A stretch of DNA of 64,000 nucleotides, from NCBI GenBank assembly GCA_037957365.1, contig JARHVA010002005.1, positions 1,259,501 to 1,323,500 on the forward strand. Direction: 5' to 3'. A program made the position numbers and the translations under genes. Origin of the DNA: Torreya grandis. Lineage: Eukaryota; Streptophyta; Pinopsida; Cupressales; Taxaceae. Each line of letters begins with the position of its first letter. Within the stretch, counting starts at the first letter, position 1. This document shows positions 58,881 to 64,000 of the stretch, piece by piece. The notes below the pieces were generated by a model. It made no database searches and was not told the origin of the DNA. It worked only from the letters and a program-made list of their open reading frames with translations.

Positions 58881-59545
58881 TAAGGATTACGTGGTAAATC
58901 ATGAATTGCACCTAGTATATTGATAGGGGAACTTCCAAGCCATGCCATGTTTGGATGAAGATCAAACATAGGAATCCCTTACAAAGGTGATGATGGTAGA
59001 GATTTAGAATACCTACGCTTTCCTCTATCTTTCCTAGTCTTTCTATGAATTTCTAGTTTGAGCAAGGGTTCTCTAGTCTCTAAATGTGATATGGTCCTAA
59101 TCCTTGGTAATTCTAGCTTAAATATTAAGGATCATGTTTTGAAACATGGTGTAACACATTAATTTTCAAAGGATGTCAAATAATATGTACACTAAGCTGA
59201 ATTTACAAAAAAATGTTCATAAGAGGACAAAGCACATCAATATTTAACTAAACAAGTTCAAAGATGTACTAAATTATGCAAAGATGACCAATCTTTGCAA
59301 CTTATGACTCAAATAAACCTCTTATTATCAAAGAATTATAATTTTTGATCAAAATAAGCCATCCTAACTCCAAATACTAATAAATTCTTAGCACCAAAAT
59401 CCGTATTTCCATGAAGGTCACCAATATTTACACAATTTATGCAAAAAGAAACATAATCATTTTAAATGTAAAGTAATTTTGACCAGGTACAATTGAAAAA
59501 CATTAAGTATATTTAAAGATGAGCCCTCCTTCTAGTGCCAACAGA
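58881..59545 (-). other. Element 2 leader with candidate primer-binding region
   Basis: Next to the right repeat the minus strand reads GTTGGCACTAGAAGGAGGGC (about 59545-59526), the expected place for a primer-binding site; I do not assign the tRNA. The remaining leader to gag has no recognisable gene. Confidence 0.4.
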
Positions 59546-61074
59546 GTTCCTCCTTTTGAGGCTTCAAAATGTACCACAGGTGCTCTTCAATGTTGATGAA
59601 CACTTCTCATTTTAGGATTTGAAAAATCCAAGGCATGAGTTGTAGTTTGTGACAATTCAGTGATGTATATGGTAGAATAGAAGCAAAGTATGAGAACTAT
59701 CCACAATATTTGTTTGATTTAGTGGTTGGGAGCCACCAGGGTTTAAATCTTTAAGATATTCAATATTTTGATGACTTAGAGGCTAAACTAAATGAGTATT
59801 AACAATGATCTTTAAGGTAAAGTGAATCTTGATAAAAATAAGAAAAGAGAGGCGTAAAGTAAGAAAGAAATGTGATTACAGGTTTTCATCTCAATATTAT
59901 GACAAGATTCTAGTTACTTTGAGCATACATGAACCAATTTATGTTATAAAATAGCATAAGCTCAAATTAAATTAAAAATTAGGCAATATTAAGAGGAAAT
60001 GTATGAATCATAAGTAAGAATCAAGTTACTTTAAACATTTGCTATTGTGATCTGAATAACCAAAGTACATCCAAATGTAGAGCAAATAAAATGAAGTATA
60101 CTAGAGATCTTTACAATTAATCTAGTATGTAGTGAAAATTAACAACCCTATGACAAAGAATGTAACTCAAGACAAGAATAATCATTCAAATTCAAGATGA
60201 TTATCTATAATTGTGAGGTAGTATAGACATTTAACAAACTATCTAGACAATCTTTTCAGAATTCTCTAGTTATATTAAATGCTCCTAATATACAATTACC
60301 TAAAAACTCTCTCTTTAAAAAATGGTAACCATCTACCTATTTATAGGAAACATAGGTGGTTAATTGGTTAACTTTCAAAATATCCACATGCGGATAAGGA
60401 GAACTGTCCTTGATACAAAGATACAATGTGAAAGATCCCATGCCAACTTGACAAGAAAGAGTATATGCTTATAGACTAGCATATACTTTACAAAAGAAAG
60501 TTTCCTTATATAGAAACACTAGTGGGCCCCCTCAATTAGCCTTGTCTGAGGAAGTATTTAACCTTGGTATATTATTATTTGATTAGTTCAAAATCCACTA
60601 TAGGCTTCATTAGATAATCCTCCTCTTGATTTGCTAACTTGTCAAATTCATTATTGGATTGAGACACAAGTTCCCTGATACATTGTGATTTTGTAATTTG
60701 ATTCCCTATAGAAATAGGGATATCAAGGATCTTCTGGTTGTCCTTGGATGAATGGCCTTTATTGTCGTAGATGCCCTAGATGTGAACACCAACCTTTTGC
60801 TTTAATTCTTCATCACTAATCAAGCCTATAGTAATGATTAGAGAAGGGTTATCTAATAGATTTTCTAAAAGTTTCTCAATCTAGGTTACCAAGCATGAGG
60901 CTCTCTTAATGAAGTTATTGACATCGTTGTACTAGGTGATTAAATCCTCTTGCTTATCCATCAAAACTATCATCCAATTAGAAATCAAAAGAGTTCCTGT
61001 GCACCACCATGATCTCTAGTTGCTTCTAATCCTTAATTGTAATACTGTGAATGTCCAGTGGAAAGGGATGGACT
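59546..61074 (-). repeat. Right flanking repeat of element 2 (presumed 5' LTR, truncated)
   Basis: Matches 48195-49716 throughout, including the ORF segment noted there. The match stops abruptly at GGATGGAC (61067-61074); the left copy continues GGTTGGACCTGAGCC, while here GC-richer unrelated sequence begins. Confidence 0.75.
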
Positions 61075-61330
61075 TTTTTGTTTCCAAAATCAGCTTAGCT
61101 CATTTTTTAGAACAACCCCCTACGAAACTTGTCCGTTTCATCTTTTGTCTCTCTAAGTTTGTTTTCGAGGTGGGGTTTTTCTCATTCTCGTCTTGGTCCA
61201 CCTAAACCTTCCAAAAATCATGAAATGCATCTTCCCAAAAAGTGAAGGCCGATACGGTCTCGAAACATTCTGGGAACCAAGTCCCCTCTTAAGACTACCT
61301 CTTCCTAAGTCAATCTTTTCTTCCATTTTG

Positions 61331-61540
61331 TGTAAGAGCGGCATTTTTTGCCGCCTCTACATTTTCCTTATTTTTGTGCAAGGGCGGCAAATTTTGCCGC
61401 CTCTGCACTTTTCCCTGCAAGGGTGGCAATTTTTGCCGCCCCTGCACTTTTTCCTACAAGGGAGGCAATTTTTGCCACCCCTGCACCCGAAACATGTAAG
61501 GGCGGCAAATTTTGCCGCTCCTGCACGTCTCAGTAACCAT
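61331..61540. repeat. Palindrome cluster 1: five ~40-bp units with GGCGGCAAA/TTTGCCGCC
   Basis: Units near 61336, 61381, 61420, 61459 and 61498 each contain an inverted pair; the best is GGCGGCAAATTTTGCCGCC at 61383-61401 (nine-base arms, one-base spacer). Most are followed by CCTGCAC and T-rich spacers, then AAGG. TTTGCCGC occurs at 61347, 61393, 61432 and 61511, and its complement at 61384 and 61502. Confidence 0.9.
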
Positions 61541-61938
61541 GCAAAGCATTTATTGCCATGTGTGGTGGGTTGTTGGGGTGGATTTTTCACCCCATATAAC
61601 CTGATTTGAACCTCTTCTTTCTCATTATTTCCTCCTCCCCTCCTGCCTATTGCGTTTGAGTGACCCAACTGATGAGTCGAAGTGGGTTTTGGCAAATTCA
61701 ACCTCGTGGTGCACACGATTTCTCAGGTAGGTCTTGCTTTTGCTTTTTGTTTTTCTTTGTTCCTCCTTAGCTTTCCATTATTTTCAGGTTAGTTTAAAAG
61801 TTTTTCTTTCCTGCTAGTGACGACAACAAAGCTGCCCCTCTCCTTTTCCTGCAAGTTTTATTTTTGGAACCCACAAGGACGATGACTCATGCCATCCCTC
61901 TTCCTAACCCACAGGCTTCCGCACTCACCCTCTCATGC

Positions 61939-62235
61939 ATGAGTGGCAAATTTAGCCACTCGCGCATGTTCCTTGCCTCACGTGCGTCGGCAGCAAAATT
62001 TGCCGCTTGTGCAACCCTTCCTTGCAAGGGCAATGAATTTTGTTGTCTCTGTAGGTATTCCTCGCAGGGGTGGTGAAATTCACCGCCCTTGATTTTTTCT
62101 TCCTCCAACCTGCAAAGGTGGCAAAATTTGCCGCCTATGCAAGCCATCACACACGGGCAACGAATTTCACCGCCCTTGCACTTTTTCATATCTGGATGCA
62201 GGGGCGGCAAATTTTTCCACCCGTGCATCCCTCCC
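61939..62235. repeat. Palindrome cluster 2: seven degenerate units of the same family
   Basis: Units near 61941 (GAGTGGCAAATTTAGCCACTC), 61988, 62029, 62068, 62114, 62155 and 62202 keep the inverted design while the arms vary together (for example GGTGGTGAAATTCACCGCC), so pairing is retained though sequence drifts. TTTGCCGC occurs at 61999 and 62127, its complement at 62204. Confidence 0.85.
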
Positions 62236-62465
62236 CTAAATTTTCCTCACTCTCAAAAATTTCCCACCTATCCTTTTCTTTCCCTTTCTTCCTTGTTTTT
62301 CACTCCTTCTCCTGACTCAGCCTATTTAAGTGACCTCCATGGTCATAATCACTCAGAATGTGTTTTTCCCTATTCATCATCTCTCCCCTAATTATTGTGA
62401 TCATGACTACAGTTTAATCAATGAACTCTTGCACATCTGCTCCCATCTGATCGAGATCATTCCCA

Positions 62466-64000
62466 ATGACAAAAGCATCTCCCAAGAAGGCAAAAATAAT
62501 GAAATACAAGTATCAGGGTGTCCTCCCCCTCACTTCTGTCACCTCCAACATCGATGATATTCAGGACACTAAGATCAGCCATGTGAACATGGCCTAATTC
62601 CTAGCACGAACAAAGATGATGAATCCAAGCACTGGGATGAAGAGGATCATCGAGAACAACATCCACCTGGTGGCTGCCTTTTTGGTAGCTGTGCATCATA
62701 CTGAGTTTGTCCTCTAGTGCGCTCACTTCTACAATAAAGAGACCAGGTCGGTCTCAGATGCCAGCGGCAACATGGTGATTCGGTTAGACCCTAAATTTAT
62801 TGATAATGTTTTCATGTGCCCTCCAGCCACTAAAGTAACCCAAATTGATTTCGGGGATGCTCAGAAGGAGAATGACAAAGACCCTGAGAGGGCAAAGAAA
62901 GTTATGAACCATAAGTGGTTGAAGTCCCCCAGGACGAGCTTATCAAGATGGCCATGGAACTTTTCGAGGAGCGATTTCGTCTAAGAAGTTGGTGATTTGA
63001 TCACCCTTCTCAGTAGAGTACGGGGCCTCCCGTCTTCTTCACAGTTCCATGAATGGATGTATCCATTCATCAAGATCATCCTCCAGGGCAAATAAGCCAT
63101 CTTTTGGGGAGAGCAAATCAACAATGCCCTCCATGAGCAGTTAACCAAGGTACAAACTTCCTTCAAGTTCTACATACCTTCGTACCTGGTTTACATAGCT
63201 ACTGCAATGCGGTCTTTCCTGGGATTAACTACTGAAGGAGATAAAAAGACCACCCCAGTCTACTCATATTATTCTCAGCTGACATTTCAAGGGTCAACCT
63301 GTCACTTCAAGAGGGTAAATGATACCTTTTTTGCTACATTTTTATGTCTCTTTGACCCTCAGCTCGAGCATAAGAGAATATTAGACGAGGCCTGGGCAGT
63401 GGTCAATGATTACGACTGCATGTTCCTTTAGTTTCCCACTTTCTGTTATCTTCGAGTCGGCTTTTACCAGGGCTACCCCTACATGCTCCCTAGGTTCCCT
63501 TTAGATAAATTAGTTCTAATGGAACTTTGCCAACAATCGGTTGTCGTGCATACTAGACAGATGGAACTAAAGAGACCAGGTTTCAAGTTTTCAATTGAGA
63601 TTGACAGGTATTCTGTTACAACATCAACCAAAGCCAAGGTCATGAAAATCGAAATGCAGATGGATACTTTAAAACCATTCAAGAGACGGGAAAAATTTGA
63701 CTACAGGGGAGTCAAGGAGAAGATTAGGAGGAAAACCCAATTCCATGAACCCATGATTGAGGATATCTGAGTTAACCTCAGAATGGTCGAGGAGATTAGG
63801 AAAATGGACTATTGCAGGCTGACCCTAGAGCAAATTGAATACCTAGGGCTTGCAGAGATCCCCTCTAATCTGGTTGATGATGGAAACATTGTTAATAGCA
63901 GGTATTTGGTAGAGAAGGTTGCTGGTTCCCCTCTTCCTCCAATTCAGTGGTCCCAGAAGGAGCTGACTTCTCTAAAAAAAAGATTCGAACCAATATTGGC
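62466..64000 (+). pseudogene. Unassigned repeat-type ORF, nonsense-interrupted, open at window end
   Basis: One reading frame runs from ATG 62466 (MTKASPKKAKIMKYKYQGVL) to the window edge with stops only at 62595, 62715, 62982, 63093, 63429 and 63768 and no frameshift. Segments include FLARTKMMNPSTGMKRIIE, HTEFVL, AHFYNKETRSVSD, MVIRLDPKFIDNVFMCPPAT, EWMYPFIKIIL, SYLVYIATAMRSFLGLTT, TPVYSYYSQLTF, and RVGFYQGYPYMLPRFPLDKL. It is Lys/Arg-rich near 63600-63750 (KPFKRREKFDYRG). I recall similar unnamed proteins from conifer genomes but can give no function; the N-terminal part faintly resembles plant transposon-associated proteins that precede pol. It follows the palindrome-rich leader at 61-62.4 kb and is probably part of the same element. 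Confidence 0.65.

Larger units (their letters stand above)
48195..61074 (-). mobile_element. Second Tat-like Ty3/gypsy element, minus strand
   Basis: Minus-strand order: right flanking repeat (59546-61074, truncated), primer-binding region, gag, protease, archaeal RNase H, RT, RNase H, integrase, 3' non-coding sequence, left flanking repeat (from 48195). The right repeat matches 48195-49716 base for base over about 1.5 kb before it is cut by the insertion starting at 61075. The matched repeats are the presumed LTRs; the left one probably extends well past 50.9 kb. All genes carry stops or frameshifts. The protein sequences differ clearly from element 1, so this is another family. Confidence 0.8.
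61075..62465 (+). other. GC-rich leader/promoter-like region of an inserted element
   Basis: Base composition jumps at 61075 from AT-rich to near balanced or GC-rich. It contains two clusters of palindromes (61331-61540 and 61939-62235), a TATATAACC-type box near 61594 and a CCTATTTAAGTG box near 62321. No domain is found in the many overlapping open frames across the palindromes. It precedes the 62466 ORF and is probably its 5' regulatory part or an LTR. Confidence 0.45.

Noticed and set aside
61193..61716. Overlapping open frames on both strands rich in GRQFLPPLH and RGGKNC repeats
   Set aside because: These are translations of the palindromic repeat units, present in several frames at once, with no independent coding evidence.
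61331..62235. CRISPR-like array
   Set aside because: Units are palindromes with degenerate, similar spacers in a plant nuclear context; there are no unique spacers and no cas genes.
1..64000. tRNA, rRNA or other structured RNA genes
   Set aside because: I saw no cloverleaf-like A and B box pairs or rRNA-like sequence by eye; a dedicated scan would be needed to exclude decayed copies.

Overview
This is a eukaryotic, plant nuclear window: AT-rich, with very low gene density, one intron-containing nuclear gene and about 58 kb of old, nested retroelements broken by stops and frameshifts. The transposon types (Tat-like Ty3/gypsy elements with a second, archaeal-type RNase H; plant LINEs with a C-terminal RNase H; a GC-rich repeat carrying a long ORF I cannot assign) and the heavy decay fit a gymnosperm, probably a conifer. 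That placement is inference, not something the sequence proves.

Region by region. 1-5.5 kb: an apparently intact five-exon gene on the minus strand (exons 5143-4330, 2320-2199, 1456-1416, 1322-1224, 996-846) for a 408-residue OTU-family cysteine deubiquitinase resembling Arabidopsis OTU4. It is the only host gene I can support. 5.5-14.7 kb: AT-rich sequence with dispersed repeats, two LINE 3'-end fragments on opposite strands (about 8.1-8.5 and 8.9-9.7 kb), and copy 1 of a ~3.2-kb repeated unit (9.95-13.16 kb). 13.87-45.5 kb: copy 2 of that unit, split by a LINE. The LINE (14.76-17.67 and 39.93-42.3 kb) is itself split by a 22-kb Ty3/gypsy structure with three LTRs (17.672-39.930 kb). The gypsy structure carries a 531-bp tandem duplication of reverse transcriptase sequence, a 5.1-kb unidentified insertion and a 1.85-kb retroposon insertion. 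At least four layers of nesting can therefore be read directly, each with a recoverable target site.

45.5-48.2 kb: non-coding DNA with a ~48-bp tandem array and a TG/TACA microsatellite. 48.2-61.07 kb: a second, minus-strand Tat-like gypsy element (gag, protease, archaeal RNase H, RT, RNase H, integrase) whose flanking repeats include a decayed ORF. Its domain order differs from the first element because the extra RNase H lies before RT. 61.07-64 kb: a GC-richer insertion in the right flanking repeat of that element. It has two clusters of short palindromes containing TTTGCCGC (the E2F consensus form), followed by a long ORF interrupted only by nonsense codons, which runs off the window end.

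The retroelements look inactive: catalytic residues are lost in the second element's protease and archaeal RNase H, and in the first element's integrase. The points most worth a second look are the E2F-like palindrome arrays upstream of the unknown ORF, the ORF inside the flanking repeats of element 2, the two different positions of the archaeal RNase H, and the exactly readable nested insertions.
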